Of a DNA stretch of 64,000 bases, positions 18,960 to 28,368 are shown piece after piece. Every line of letters begins with the position of its first letter. The stretch's first letter is position 1. The position numbers and the translations under genes are program-made. The DNA is from Ditibartonella apis. GTDB lineage: Bacteria; Pseudomonadota; Alphaproteobacteria; Rhizobiales; Rhizobiaceae. The stretch spans positions 1-64,000 of the forward strand of contig NZ_LXYU01000004.1 in NCBI RefSeq assembly GCF_001952075.1. The letters are read 5' to 3'. The notes beneath the pieces are model-generated. The model saw only the letters and a list, made by a program, of their open reading frames with translations, made no database searches and was not told the DNA's origin.

Positions 18960-19928
18960 TTATTCCATTTTACCTATAATTTTCCCCCAGCATTCATTGA
19001 CAGGCTTTTGTAGCCGGTCATCGTCCTCGGTTATTTCACCTTTCGAGAAAGCCGGAATAAGGTTCTGTTCCTCCATTTTGTCAAATACGCAGCCACAAAA
19101 ATTGGTACATAAGCGGTTATCGGGCTGGCTTTGATGACATTCGTTGACACAGGCATTTTCCATTGGTGCTCGCAATGCATCGGGTGAAGGAGGGAAGATA
19201 AGAGAAATGCAATATAAAACAGCAAGCAAGATTGGCTGGTGAACGAGATAGAATATCAGACTGTGGCGGCCGATTAGCTGAAGAAATGTGTTGAGCCAAT
19301 GTGGAGCAATGCCGTTTTGCAAACAGGAAAGCAGGTCAAAACAATAGCAAATGCGTGCGGCTGTCAGTCCAAGAAGTGCCGCAGCAAACCACGGAAAAAC
19401 AGGAACATAGTCGAATGAAGGGCGGGGATAAGTCGAAAGTCCCAGCCACAAAAAATAAGGGGCATTGAATAGATCGGATTTGAACATCAATGGCAAAATT
19501 ACAAATATCGCAAGTGCTATAAAATTCAACCAGATCGGAGTGTAGAGAAAAAACAGCCCGATAACGCTTGCGAAAGCGATCTCGTGCAATATGCCGAAAT
19601 AGATAAAGCCTTGCGGCATTATAAAATAGGTAGCAAGTGACACAAGAAATGCAGCAAGAATGATAATAAGCAGACGACGGGAAAATGCCTTAGGATGGAG
19701 TTTTTTACCTTGGGCGAGGAACAGACTGAATCCCGAAATAAACAGAAAGCAAAAGGCCACAACGCGTGCGAGCAGACGCAGACTGCCTTCGGCCGGAATT
19801 TGCGGCGCTATATAGGAAAAATAGCTCAAATCCCAACTGAAATGGTAAATGACCATGCCGAGGAGAGCAAGTCCACGGAAGAGATCAACCTTTTGTAATC
19901 GCTTTTTAATCGTTTCAGGCTGGTTCAT
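18960..19928 (-). CDS. DUF1624 / heparan-alpha-glucosaminide acetyltransferase-like membrane protein
   Basis: This is a 322-residue polytopic inner-membrane protein with about seven to eight hydrophobic helices. The start KVDLFRGLALLGMVIYHFSWDL is the acyltransferase-like signature of the DUF1624/HGSNAT group, and FYLVHQPILL ends the membrane part. HGSNAT-type proteins move acetyl groups across membranes; the bacterial substrate is unknown. After residue 250 the chain leaves the membrane in a hydrophilic tail with Cys260, Cys264, Cys274, Cys278 and Cys280, spaced C-x3-C-x9-C-x3-C-x-C, plus Cys313. This tail is discussed as a finding. It is convergent with the MerR gene; the start at 19928 is a normal ATG. 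Confidence 0.82.
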   Translation of the reverse strand: MNQPETIKKRLQKVDLFRGLALLGMVIYHFSWDLSYFSYIAPQIPAEGSLRLLARVVAFCFLFISGFSLFLAQGKKLHPKAFSRRLLIIILAAFLVSLATYFIMPQGFIYFGILHEIAFASVIGLFFLYTPIWLNFIALAIFVILPLMFKSDLFNAPYFLWLGLSTYPRPSFDYVPVFPWFAAALLGLTAARICYCFDLLSCLQNGIAPHWLNTFLQLIGRHSLIFYLVHQPILLAVLYCISLIFPPSPDALRAPMENACVNECHQSQPDNRLCTNFCGCVFDKMEEQNLIPAFSKGEITEDDDRLQKPVNECWGKIIGKME

Positions 19929-20024
19929 ATTGGCATCCTTTGCTATCTATTTATCATAAAGTTCAAGCTTTGCTTGTCTGAAATAGAGTGGTTTACGCAA
20001 TTTCCTGTGGGTGAAACGTTTAAA

Positions 20025-20702
20025 ATGGCAAAGATCGAAAACTTTTATGATGTTGTGAAAAGCCGCAAATCAATTCGCGCTTACCTTGAAAAAGATGTCG
20101 ACCGGAAATTGGTAGAAGAGATACTGGAGTTGTCTTCGCGCGCACCTTCCGGAGCCAATATTCAGGCTTGGCAAGTCATCGTGCTCCATAATGGAGCATT
20201 AATAAAGCTTGGTCGGAAACTTTTTGATATGTCGGTCGCAGGAATAAAAGAAGAGCCTGAATATCAATTCTATCCCAGATCATGGCGCGAGCCTTATCTG
20301 GCAAGGCGGCGCAAAGTTGGCTGGGATCTTTACCGTTCACTCGGTATAGCACGTGGCGAACGGAGCAAAATCGAACGCCAACAAGCCAGAAATTTTATGT
20401 TTTTCGGAGCACCCGTAGGTCTTATTTTTACGATGGATCGCGATATGGAGCTTGGAAGTTGGCTTGACCTTGGAGGTTTTATCCAAACAATCGCGCTTGT
20501 TGCCCGTAGCTTTGGCCTTGATAGCTGTATTCAGGCAGCGTTTTCAGAATATCACAAAACAATATCGGAAGAGCTTGATATTTCCCCGGAAAGGCAAATT
20601 ATTTGCGGACTTGCTTTAGGATATAGGGATGAGAGTGCACCGGAAAACAACTTTCCTACAGAACGCGCGCCTTTGAAGGATTTCGTTCGCTTTATCGAGT
20701 GA
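20025..20702 (+). CDS. Nitroreductase family protein
   Basis: This flavin (FMN) dependent NAD(P)H oxidoreductase of the nitroreductase fold has 225 residues. Family marks are FYDVVKSRKSIRAYLEKDVD with the FMN-contacting SR.S.R, then LSSRAPSGANIQAWQVIV, and GSWLDLGGFIQTIALVARSFGLDS for the second flavin and dimer region. The start at ATG 20025 follows GGGTGAAAC; a TTG at 19974 in the same frame would add 17 residues. The natural substrate (nitroaromatic, quinone or other) is not deducible. It is divergent from the DUF1624 gene. Confidence 0.88.
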   Translation: MAKIENFYDVVKSRKSIRAYLEKDVDRKLVEEILELSSRAPSGANIQAWQVIVLHNGALIKLGRKLFDMSVAGIKEEPEYQFYPRSWREPYLARRRKVGWDLYRSLGIARGERSKIERQQARNFMFFGAPVGLIFTMDRDMELGSWLDLGGFIQTIALVARSFGLDSCIQAAFSEYHKTISEELDISPERQIICGLALGYRDESAPENNFPTERAPLKDFVRFIE

Positions 20703-20754
20703 ATTATGTGGCGAGGATACCTTATTCTTAAGTCCGAAAGCTTGGTTGACCGCT

Positions 20755-20785
20755 AATAAAATTTTGTGGAAAAGAAAATTTTATT
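20755..20785. repeat. AT-only hairpin downstream of the nitroreductase
   Basis: The eleven-base arms AATAAAATTTT (20755-20765) and AAAATTTTATT (20775-20785) are perfect inverted copies with a nine-base spacer. A T run follows a few bases later (20791-20796). It may help terminate the nitroreductase transcript, though a GC-free stem is weak. Confidence 0.45.
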
Positions 20786-20881
20786 AATAATTTTTTATCA
20801 TTGTGTATTTCGCATTTCACAGTTATAGCATGCACCATTCACAACATATGTTGGTTATTTCACCGGCTTTGAAGGTGCTTT

Positions 20882-20983
20882 ATGGATGAAATCATTGAAA
20901 AATCTTGTTGGAGCATCGCTATTAAAGCAACGATAGCTCTCGTTGCGATTATCCTGATTGTTTATCTGACTGTCGGTTTTTAA
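20882..20983 (+). CDS. Small membrane protein, 33 residues
   Basis: This short frame falls below usual gene-calling limits. ATG 20882 follows GAAGGTGCTTT, a good ribosome-binding site at normal spacing. The product begins MDEIIEKSCWSIAIK and continues with one strongly hydrophobic helix (ATIALVAIILIVYLTVGF) to the stop at 20981. A charged N terminus plus one transmembrane helix is the usual design of regulatory micro-proteins that sit on larger membrane proteins. I recognise no family. It lies about 60 bases before sdaA on the same strand and could be in its leader. Confidence 0.55.
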   Translation: MDEIIEKSCWSIAIKATIALVAIILIVYLTVGF

Positions 20984-21042
20984 AGTCATCTCTTTTGTTC
21001 GAGGTCACATCACTTTGAATATTGATGTGTTCGTTTAATCCT

Positions 21043-22440
21043 ATGTTTCTTTCAGTCTTTGAACTTTTTAAAATCGGAATAGGCCCGTCGAGCTCGCATA
21101 CAATGGGACCAATGACGGCAGCCAATATGTTCCTTGAAGAAATTCTCTCGAATAATTGGCCGAAACCGACCCATTCTTCAATTGTGCATTTGCGAGCGTC
21201 GCTCCATGGGTCACTCGCTTTTACCGGAATAGGTCACGCTACCGATCGTGCGGTTATACTCGGTTTACTCGGCGAAACGCCATCGACCGTCAATCCCGAT
21301 GCAATGGATGGCCTTGTCCGGTCGGTTCGCGAAAAAAAGGAAGTCCACCCCGAAGGCCATCCCGCTTACAGGTTCGATCCTTCTACAGACTTGGTGTTCG
21401 ATCGAAAAACACCTCTGCCGGGGCATACAAATGGCCTCGTTTTCGAAGGCCTTGACGAGTTGCAAAATGTTCTTTTGCGTCGCGTTTATTATTCGATCGG
21501 TGGCGGTTTTGTCTTGACCGAAGACGAGATCAACCGCGTTGAAATTACCAATACAAGTGACAACCGAGCAGTGCCTTACCCTTTCGCGAGCGCACGCGTT
21601 ATGTTGGAAATGGCTGCAAAGTCGGGTTTGACAATTGCCGAAATGAAACGCGCCAATGAAGAAACGCTTGTATCTCGTGAAAAGCTTGATGAGGGATTAG
21701 ACAATATATTTTTTGCGATGAAATCATGTGTTGAACGCGGGCTCAGCCATGACGGAGAATTGCCGGGCGGCCTCCACATAAAAAGGAGGGCGAAAAAGCT
21801 TTACGAAAAGCTTGTTCATGATAGTAAAAATAACCAGTTAAGCCCTTTGGCTGCAAATGACTGGCTATCAACATATGCCATTGCGGTGAATGAAGAAAAT
21901 GCCGCAGGAGGGCGTGTCGTAACAGCACCGACAAATGGCTCTGCGGGCGTCATACCTGCTGTGCTCAGCTATTATTTGCGTTTTTGTGCAGGGGCGGGAA
22001 AGAGCGGCATACGCGATTTTCTTTTAACGGCCGCCGCGATAGGCGGAATTATTAAATATAACGCCTCGATTTCTGGAGCAGAAGTTGGCTGTCAGGGGGA
22101 GGTCGGATCTGCCTCGTCGATGGCGGCAGCCGGCTTGACAGCAGCCTTGGGAGGTACACCGAAGCAGATCGAAAATGCTGCTGAAATCGCGCTCGAACAT
22201 CATTTGGGAATGACGTGCGATCCTGTCGCAGGTCTCGTTCAAGTACCGTGTATCGAGAGGAACGCGATGGGAGCGGTCAAGGCGGTTACCGCTGCTTCGC
22301 TAGCGCTTCACGGTGATGGAAGCCACTTTGTTACATTGGATGCTTGTATCAAAACCATGCGGGAAACCGGTCATGATATGAGCGACAGATATAAAGAAAC
22401 GAGCAAAGGCGGTCTTGCGGTGAACGTTACGGATTGTTAA
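21043..22440 (+). CDS. sdaA: L-serine ammonia-lyase, single-chain iron-sulfur type
   Basis: This enzyme deaminates L-serine to pyruvate and ammonia using a [4Fe-4S] cluster. The 465-residue product joins the beta-type N-terminal domain ([20 protein letters not shown]) with the alpha-type catalytic domain. The expected cluster cysteines are in [24 protein letters not shown] and [13 protein letters not shown] 21043 gives the canonical N terminus; ATG 21025 and TTG 21022 lie upstream in frame but add atypical residues. It may be preceded in the same transcript by the 33-residue membrane protein. The DUF1489 gene starts ten bases after the stop. Confidence 0.95.
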   Translation: MFLSVFELFKIGIGPSSSHTMGPMTAANMFLEEILSNNWPKPTHSSIVHLRASLHGSLAFTGIGHATDRAVILGLLGETPSTVNPDAMDGLVRSVREKKEVHPEGHPAYRFDPSTDLVFDRKTPLPGHTNGLVFEGLDELQNVLLRRVYYSIGGGFVLTEDEINRVEITNTSDNRAVPYPFASARVMLEMAAKSGLTIAEMKRANEETLVSREKLDEGLDNIFFAMKSCVERGLSHDGELPGGLHIKRRAKKLYEKLVHDSKNNQLSPLAANDWLSTYAIAVNEENAAGGRVVTAPTNGSAGVIPAVLSYYLRFCAGAGKSGIRDFLLTAAAIGGIIKYNASISGAEVGCQGEVGSASSMAAAGLTAALGGTPKQIENAAEIALEHHLGMTCDPVAGLVQVPCIERNAMGAVKAVTAASLALHGDGSHFVTLDACIKTMRETGHDMSDRYKETSKGGLAVNVTDC

Positions 22441-22450
22441 ATCATACAAC

Positions 22451-22882
22451 ATGACGCTTCACATGGTAAAATTATGCGTTGGTTGTTCTTCGATAGAGGA
22501 GCTTAAAGCCTGGATCGATTTCCGCTTCGGAAAGTTACGTGCGTCGGGCGAAAGGGAGGAACAATATCATATCACGCGTATGGTACCCAAAAAGATTGAC
22601 GAACTTCTTGATGGTGGTTCACTCTATTGGGTTATGAAAGGCAATATTCAATGCCGACAAAAATTTCTGGATATACGGCCATTTACTGATGATGAAGGTG
22701 TTCGTCGTTGCAAACTTGTGCTTGAACCGGAAATTGTTCCGACGGAATGGCAGCCACGGAGAGCGTTTCAAGGCTGGCGTTATCTAAAAGCCGATGAAGC
22801 CCCGAAGGATGATCTCGACAATAGCAAAAATCGGTTGCCTCCCGACTTGAAACAGGAACTTGCCGATTTGGGGCTGTTATAG
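22451..22882 (+). CDS. DUF1489 family protein
   Basis: This 143-residue cytoplasmic protein starts MTLHMVKLCVGCSSIEELKAWI and contains the conserved HITRMVPKK, GGSLYWVMKGNIQCRQ, LDIRPF and AFQGWRYLKADEAP segments of DUF1489, a family confined largely to alphaproteobacteria and of unknown function. It follows sdaA by ten bases and is probably co-transcribed. No catalytic motif is evident. Confidence 0.88.
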   Translation: MTLHMVKLCVGCSSIEELKAWIDFRFGKLRASGEREEQYHITRMVPKKIDELLDGGSLYWVMKGNIQCRQKFLDIRPFTDDEGVRRCKLVLEPEIVPTEWQPRRAFQGWRYLKADEAPKDDLDNSKNRLPPDLKQELADLGLL

Positions 22883-22971
22883 CCGCGACGCTATTGTCTT
22901 CGTCGTATCTTTCATTCGAACAGTGCTGGCATTCAAACTGTGCTGATTTTTTAAATATAGGCAGAGCAGGT

Positions 22972-23280
22972 TTAAATATTAGTAGATCCGAGGCGAAGTT
23001 TTACTCCGAATGATCCGCGAGGACTTGCCAAACGAAGGTGGATTCGAACCGGTGGTAATGCCATGCGACGGTTTCGCTGGGTCTGGCAGATCAAAAGCCC
23101 CAAAAGAGAACGGGTGTTCAGACCGTTCGGGGCAGCTTTAAGGCCGTGCAATTTTAATGCCGCCTGTTGTAGCGACCGTAATGTGAGAAGAGGGCTTTCA
23201 AGGCCGAGAGAACGGAAGTTTGAGGCCATATCAGTTGCATTTGCCATAGCTCGATTACCTTTTACGCAAAACTCAGACAT
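22972..23280 (-). CDS. Possible small protein coupled to the carboxypeptidase gene
   Basis: This 102-codon frame begins at ATG 23280, two bases after the stop of the D-Ala-D-Ala carboxypeptidase gene on the same strand. That spacing would allow translational coupling. The product (MSEFCVKGNRAMANATDMAS at the start) is basic, leucine- and arginine-rich, and I recognise no domain. The codon pattern looks acceptable, but the sequence could also be a chance open frame. If it is not a gene, 22883-23282 is noncoding. Confidence 0.3.
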   Translation of the reverse strand: MSEFCVKGNRAMANATDMASNFRSLGLESPLLTLRSLQQAALKLHGLKAAPNGLNTRSLLGLLICQTQRNRRMALPPVRIHLRLASPRGSFGVKLRLGSTNI

Positions 23281-23282
23281 TG

Positions 23283-24749
23283 TTATTGTGTTATCGCATA
23301 GCAGTTAAAATTTGCTTTCTTTAAAACAGCGCATGCGTCCCAAGCCGATTTTTTTGTATTAAAACCGACAAAACGGGCGCGATAGTAACGTTGCCCGTCT
23401 TTGTCGAAGATTTGGGTATAAGGTTTGGCATTCGAAAGGGCGGTGCGTGCGGCATCTGCTGCGCTGGAAAGCATATCGGTTGCCTGTTGCTGGTTCGGTA
23501 ACGAACCGATCTGGATTGCCCAGCCATTCTGCCCGGAACCTCCGTTCGCCGGAGCCGATGCGGTAATGACCGGATCAATAGCGTTTGGCGCTGTTGATTT
23601 TTCTTGAGGTTTCGAAACAACCGCCTGATTGACTTGTTCGACAGCCGGAGCTGCCTTTGCAGAGGTATTTGCGAGTGCGGTCAAAACATCGGCGCTTTTT
23701 GCCGTACTTTTGACATCCGACGAATTTTTAAGCGTTGCGATTTCATCTGTCTTGACGGCAGTGGTGTCGGATTTTGCAGGGGTTGCTACAGCCTTTGCAC
23801 TGGCAACAATAACGGGCGCGTCGGCTTTAGCAGCAGGAATCGGAGCTTTATGTGCTTCCGGCAGATCATATTGCGTTGCAGCTATGAGAGGAGCGCGCGT
23901 TTTTCCGCGACTGGCTTCCGGTAAATAGCGGCGCAAAAGTTCGGCCATATGCACGTCACGTAAAGCTGACGAACGTCCGCCCATGACAACTGCGACGATC
24001 GAACGCCCGTCAAGACGCATGGATGTTGCCAGATTTGATCCCGACATGCGTGTGTAACCGGTTTTAATACCATCGACGCCCTTCATGTCGCGAACAAGGC
24101 GATTGTGTCCGTTGATGGTCTGTCCACGAAATTGAAAACTTGTCGTCTTGAACCAGTCATACTGTTTCGGAAAATGTTCGCGTAAAGCAAGTGACAAAAT
24201 GGCCAGATCGCGAGCAGTCGAATAGTTGTTTTCGTCCGGCAGACCGGAAGCGTTGGCAAAATTGGTATTCATCATACCAAGTCGGCGTGCTTTTGCTGTC
24301 ATAATCTGGGCAAAACGGGGCTCGGAACCGCCAAGATATTCACCAATTGCTGTTGCGACATCGTTTGCCGATTTTGTTATCAGTGCTTTCGCCGCAAGTT
24401 CGGCGGGAATTGTTTGACCGGGTCTGAAACCGATTTTTGTGGGAGGACGCGAGGCCGCGTAAGCAGAAACCGGAATCGGCGTGTTTGGCGTAACGCGGCC
24501 GGATTGCATCGCTTCGAAAAGCAAATAAAGTGTCATCATTTTTGTAAGTGATGCCGGATAGCGCCGGGCGTTACCGTTCACTTCAAACAGTGTTCGTCCG
24601 GTATTGGCATCAATTACGATGGCTGCATATTTATCGGCGTAGGCACTTTGCGGAGCAGCGTGTGCTACAGTGACCGAAAAAGAGAATACGAATGTTGCAA
24701 TGGCGGCTTTTTTTATAAAATTAGCTACTTTTTGGTAGGCTCTTTGCAC
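23283..24749 (-). CDS. D-alanyl-D-alanine carboxypeptidase (PBP5/6 type) with SPOR domain
   Basis: This periplasmic low-molecular-weight penicillin-binding protein trims the terminal D-Ala of peptidoglycan. The 488-residue product has a signal peptide (to about AHA at residue 31). The catalytic motifs are SLTK (Ser67, Lys70), SAN (127-129) and KTG (229-231). A long alanine/lysine-rich linker (about 300-400) and a C-terminal SPOR domain follow (GWAIQIGSLPNQQQATDML to YYRARFVGF). SPOR domains bind denuded glycan at the division septum, so the enzyme probably works there. This PBP-SPOR fusion is common in Rhizobiales. Confidence 0.93.
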   Translation of the reverse strand: MQRAYQKVANFIKKAAIATFVFSFSVTVAHAAPQSAYADKYAAIVIDANTGRTLFEVNGNARRYPASLTKMMTLYLLFEAMQSGRVTPNTPIPVSAYAASRPPTKIGFRPGQTIPAELAAKALITKSANDVATAIGEYLGGSEPRFAQIMTAKARRLGMMNTNFANASGLPDENNYSTARDLAILSLALREHFPKQYDWFKTTSFQFRGQTINGHNRLVRDMKGVDGIKTGYTRMSGSNLATSMRLDGRSIVAVVMGGRSSALRDVHMAELLRRYLPEASRGKTRAPLIAATQYDLPEAHKAPIPAAKADAPVIVASAKAVATPAKSDTTAVKTDEIATLKNSSDVKSTAKSADVLTALANTSAKAAPAVEQVNQAVVSKPQEKSTAPNAIDPVITASAPANGGSGQNGWAIQIGSLPNQQQATDMLSSAADAARTALSNAKPYTQIFDKDGQRYYRARFVGFNTKKSAWDACAVLKKANFNCYAITQ

Positions 24750-25003
24750 TTTTAATAACCCTTGAATTCGCCAAACAGAATTTGCGTCAGAGTTATCCCC
24801 TGTCGCTTCGTTTTGCCGAACACTAGTCTGACAGCGTTACCAATTTATTTATAAGGGAATATTTTTTAACGAAAATTTGTCGATCAGGGGCTGCGGTTAT
24901 TGGTGAAAAATGGTGTAAAGAGTTATCGAACTCGCTGGTCGAGGACTTATAATTTATAAAAAACCTATTACATAAAGTGCATCTCTTGGAAAGAAACGTA
25001 ACG

Positions 25004-25366
25004 GTGGCAAAAGGTAATTTGGAAAAATTGAATGGCGATCATAACGGGAAGGAAGGCGTGGATCATGAGAGCTTCGAAGCCGGAGTTGCGACCAAAACGC
25101 TTCCGAAAGTAAAAAGGCCGGACTTTTATCGCGTTCTTCTCTTGAACGATGATTACACGCCTATGGATTTTGTTGTATTTGTATTGCAAAAGTTTTTTCG
25201 CAAAAATCGCGAAGATGCAACACGGATCATGCTCAATGTCCACCACACAGGTGTCGGTGAATGCGGTGTCTATTCTTATGAGGTGGCCGAGACAAAAGTC
25301 GCGCAGGTCATGGATTGCGCCCGTGAAAACCAGCATCCTCTACAATGCGTTATGGAAAGAAAGTGA
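25004..25366 (+). CDS. clpS: ATP-dependent Clp protease adaptor ClpS
   Basis: ClpS delivers N-degron substrates to ClpAP. The 120-residue product has a variable N-terminal extension and the ClpS core. [20 protein letters not shown] is the pocket with the Asn-Asp that binds the substrate N terminus. [20 protein letters not shown] follows. GTG 25004 follows TTGGAAAGAAAC and is preferred to GTG 24977. clpA begins six bases after the stop, as is usual. Confidence 0.94.
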   Translation: MAKGNLEKLNGDHNGKEGVDHESFEAGVATKTLPKVKRPDFYRVLLLNDDYTPMDFVVFVLQKFFRKNREDATRIMLNVHHTGVGECGVYSYEVAETKVAQVMDCARENQHPLQCVMERK

Positions 25367-25372
25367 ACGCCC

Positions 25373-27715
25373 ATGCCGTCTTTTACAACCAGTCTTGAGA
25401 AGACTCTCCATAGAGCGCTTATGATAGCGAGCGACGCGCATCAGGAATATGCGACGCTCGAACATCTGTTATTGGCTTTACTCGACGACGTTGATGCAAA
25501 AGCAGTGATCGAGGCTTGCAACGTCGACATTGAACAATTGCGCTCGCGTTTAACGCAGTATGTACAGTCTGAACTCGATTCGCAAATCGGCGATGACGAG
25601 GATACGAAACCGACGAACTCGTTCCAACGCGTCATCCAGCGCGCTGTTATTCATGTTCAATCAGCAGGGCGCGATATTGTGACAGGCGCCAATGTGCTTG
25701 TAGCAATTTTTGCCGAACGGGAAAGTTTTGCTGCCTATTTCCTGCAGGAACTCGGAATGACGCGCTACGATGCCGTGAACTTCATTTCCCATGGCATCGC
25801 GTCGGAGAACGGAGCTGCCGGTTTTCCGCTTGATGATGCTGATGAAGAAGTATCCAATGCACAATCGGCATCGAAAGAAAACAGCGCGCTCTCGGCTTAT
25901 TGTGTCAATCTCAACGATCGTGCGCGTCAAGGCAAAATTGATACGTTGATCGGTCGCAATAAAGAAATTGCGCGGACCATCCAGATATTATGTCGCCGTT
26001 CAAAGAACAATCCGCTTCTCGTGGGAGATCCCGGTGTCGGCAAGACTGCGATTGCCGAGGGGTTGGCCAAGCGCATAGTTGATGGTGAAGTACCAGAAGT
26101 TTTAAGCAATGCAACGATTTTTTCACTCGATATGGGAATGCTTGTCGCAGGAACCCGTTATCGGGGTGATTTTGAAGAACGTTTGAAACAGGTTGTCAAA
26201 GAACTTGAAAATTATGACGGCGCCATTCTCTTCATTGACGAAATCCATACGCTCATCGGAGCAGGGGCAACGTCGGGCGGCAGTATGGATGCAGCCAATT
26301 TATTGAAGCCGGCACTCTCTTCAGGGCTAATCCGTTGCATAGGGTCTACAACCTATAAGGAATATCGCCAGATATTTGAAAAAGACCGTGCCTTGGCACG
26401 GCGTTTCCAGAAAATCGACGTGAATGAACCTTCTATTGATGATGCAATCGAAATATTGAAGGGTTTGAAGCCTTATTTCGAAAACTTCCATCAGATAAAA
26501 TATACCGATGATGCGATGAAAGCGTCAGTCGAACTGTCGTCGCGTTATATGTCCGACAGGCGGCTTCCTGATAAGGCGATTGATGTCGTCGATGAGACTG
26601 GCGCAGCGCAAATGCTTTTGCCCAAAAACAAACGGAAAAAAACCATTGGCGTTAAAGAAATCGAGGAAACAGTTGCAACAATGGCACGTATTCCTCAAAA
26701 AACGATTTCAAGGGATGATCGCAAAACTTTGGCAAATCTCGAAAAAGAACTGAAAAGCGTTGTTTACGGTCAAGATAAAGCGATCGCCGCACTGACGTCA
26801 TCTATCAAACTTGCTCGTGCAGGACTCAGAGAGCCGGACAAGCCAATCGGAAGCTATCTGTTTTCCGGTCCGACGGGTGTCGGTAAAACCGAGGTTGCCA
26901 AACAGCTGGCGGCTTCATTGGGAATTGAATTATTGCGATTCGATATGTCGGAATATATGGAGCGGCATACTGTTTCGCGGTTGATCGGTGCACCGCCCGG
27001 ATATGTCGGATTCGATCAGGGTGGTTTATTGACCGATGCTGTCGACCAAAATCCGCATGCAGTGCTTTTGCTTGACGAGATCGAAAAAGCGCATCCGGAT
27101 CTTTATAATATCCTGTTGCAGGTGATGGATCACGGTAAACTCACTGACCACAACGGAAAACAGATCGATTTTCGCAACATCATTCTTATCATGACAACGA
27201 ATGCTGGCGCAGTGGATATGGCAAAATCGGCAATCGGTTTTGGGAAAACCCAACGTGAAGGTGATGATGTAGAGGCGATTAATCAGCTGTTTCCTCCAGA
27301 ATTCCGCAATCGTCTTGACGCTATCATTCCGTTTGCACCTTTGTCCGAGCCGACTATCCATCAAGTTGTACAAAAGTTCATTTTGCAGCTTGAAGCGCAA
27401 CTTGCCGATCGCGAAATAACTTTCGAGTTGAGTGAAGGTGCAACCAAATGGCTTGCTAACAAAGGCTATGACTCACGTATGGGAGCACGTCCTTTATCGC
27501 GGGTCATTCAGGAATATATCAAGAAACCGCTGGCTGAAGAAATATTGTTCGGAAAGCTCCGCCATGGTGGAACGGTAAAAGTCATGACTGATAAATCCGA
27601 TAAGAATAAGCTTGCTCTGGAAATTATCAGTAACGAACCGGATGCAAATAGAAAACCGGTAAGAGCTACCAAAACAGCCAAGGCACGTGTGAAAAAACCG
27701 ACACCGGCAGATTGA
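25373..27715 (+). CDS. clpA: ATP-dependent Clp protease ATP-binding subunit ClpA
   Basis: This is the AAA+ unfoldase that partners ClpP. The 780-residue product has the Clp N domain (residues 1-140, the ClpS docking site). The first AAA module has Walker A GDPGVGKTAIAEG near residue 218 and Walker B AILFIDEIHTLIGAG. The second AAA module has Walker A GPTGVGKTEVAKQ near residue 499 and VLLLDEIEKAHPD. IGFGKTQ near 620 fits a ClpP-docking loop (IGF/IGL type). The C-terminal tail is lysine-rich. It is operonic with clpS and ends before a clear terminator. Confidence 0.97.
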   Translation: MPSFTTSLEKTLHRALMIASDAHQEYATLEHLLLALLDDVDAKAVIEACNVDIEQLRSRLTQYVQSELDSQIGDDEDTKPTNSFQRVIQRAVIHVQSAGRDIVTGANVLVAIFAERESFAAYFLQELGMTRYDAVNFISHGIASENGAAGFPLDDADEEVSNAQSASKENSALSAYCVNLNDRARQGKIDTLIGRNKEIARTIQILCRRSKNNPLLVGDPGVGKTAIAEGLAKRIVDGEVPEVLSNATIFSLDMGMLVAGTRYRGDFEERLKQVVKELENYDGAILFIDEIHTLIGAGATSGGSMDAANLLKPALSSGLIRCIGSTTYKEYRQIFEKDRALARRFQKIDVNEPSIDDAIEILKGLKPYFENFHQIKYTDDAMKASVELSSRYMSDRRLPDKAIDVVDETGAAQMLLPKNKRKKTIGVKEIEETVATMARIPQKTISRDDRKTLANLEKELKSVVYGQDKAIAALTSSIKLARAGLREPDKPIGSYLFSGPTGVGKTEVAKQLAASLGIELLRFDMSEYMERHTVSRLIGAPPGYVGFDQGGLLTDAVDQNPHAVLLLDEIEKAHPDLYNILLQVMDHGKLTDHNGKQIDFRNIILIMTTNAGAVDMAKSAIGFGKTQREGDDVEAINQLFPPEFRNRLDAIIPFAPLSEPTIHQVVQKFILQLEAQLADREITFELSEGATKWLANKGYDSRMGARPLSRVIQEYIKKPLAEEILFGKLRHGGTVKVMTDKSDKNKLALEIISNEPDANRKPVRATKTAKARVKKPTPAD

Positions 27716-27780
27716 GCTGTTGATTATAACTCGTTATTCATATCGGGATTAAAGTTCTCCGATTCAAAATTGTCTATTAA

Positions 27781-27814
27781 AAAGCCTGTCTTAAAGTCCT
27801 TAAGACAGGCTTTT
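27781..27814. terminator. Rho-independent terminator of clpSA
   Basis: AAAGCCTGTCTTAA (27781-27794) pairs with TTAAGACAGGCTTT (27800-27813) around a five-base loop and runs into T residues. It lies about 65 bases after clpA. It is nearly symmetric, so it may also serve the convergent HIT gene on the minus strand. Confidence 0.85.
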
Positions 27815-27878
27815 CCTGTTTTTATTGACGAGTGGATCTGTTTGTCAGATAGAAAACTCCGCGCTCTTTGAAATGTAT

Positions 27879-28301
27879 TTAAAGAGCGGCACGAATTTTC
27901 GCTGCTGATTCTTCCAGTGTTTTTGTGTCAACCGGTTCGCCGCTATGCGGTTTTAGCGGTACATCGTTAAAGCGCGGAATAACGTGAAAATGAAGATGAA
28001 AAACGGTCTGGCCGCTTGCCGGTTCATTGAACTGCATAACTGTCACGCCATCTGCATTGAAAGCTTTTTTCACAGCTTTGGCAATTTTCTGAACCACTTT
28101 GATAATTTTCGTAAGTGTTTCAGGATCTGCATCCAACAGATTTCTCGAGCCTTTACGCGGGACGATCAAAGTATGTCCTTTTCCCTGAGGCATAACATCC
28201 ATAAAAGCAATGACATCATCATCTTCATAAACGCGAATGGACGGAATCTCTCCTCGGATCAATTTCGCAAAAATATTATTTTCATCGTAAACTTGCTGCA
28301 T
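27879..28301 (-). CDS. HIT family nucleotide hydrolase (HinT-like)
   Basis: This 140-residue histidine-triad protein of the purine-nucleoside phosphoramidase/Hint type starts with NIFAKLIRGEIPSIRVYEDD, has GHTLIVPRKGSRN, and carries the catalytic triad motif HLHFHVIPR near residue 108. These small cytoplasmic enzymes cleave AMP from lysyl-AMP or similar adducts; the in vivo role is poorly defined. AGGAGAAAA precedes the ATG at 28301. Confidence 0.92.
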   Translation of the reverse strand: MQQVYDENNIFAKLIRGEIPSIRVYEDDDVIAFMDVMPQGKGHTLIVPRKGSRNLLDADPETLTKIIKVVQKIAKAVKKAFNADGVTVMQFNEPASGQTVFHLHFHVIPRFNDVPLKPHSGEPVDTKTLEESAAKIRAAL

Positions 28302-28368
28302 TTTTCTCCTCGCTTGATAAGTTAATAAAAATTTACAACTATTTCATTTTAAACACGAATTTATTGTT

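Noticed and set aside
23020-23070. A T-arm-like string (GGTTCGAATCCACC on the minus strand) suggesting a tRNA
   Set aside because: The bases flanking TTCGAAT do not form a T stem and no acceptor or anticodon stem can be folded around it.
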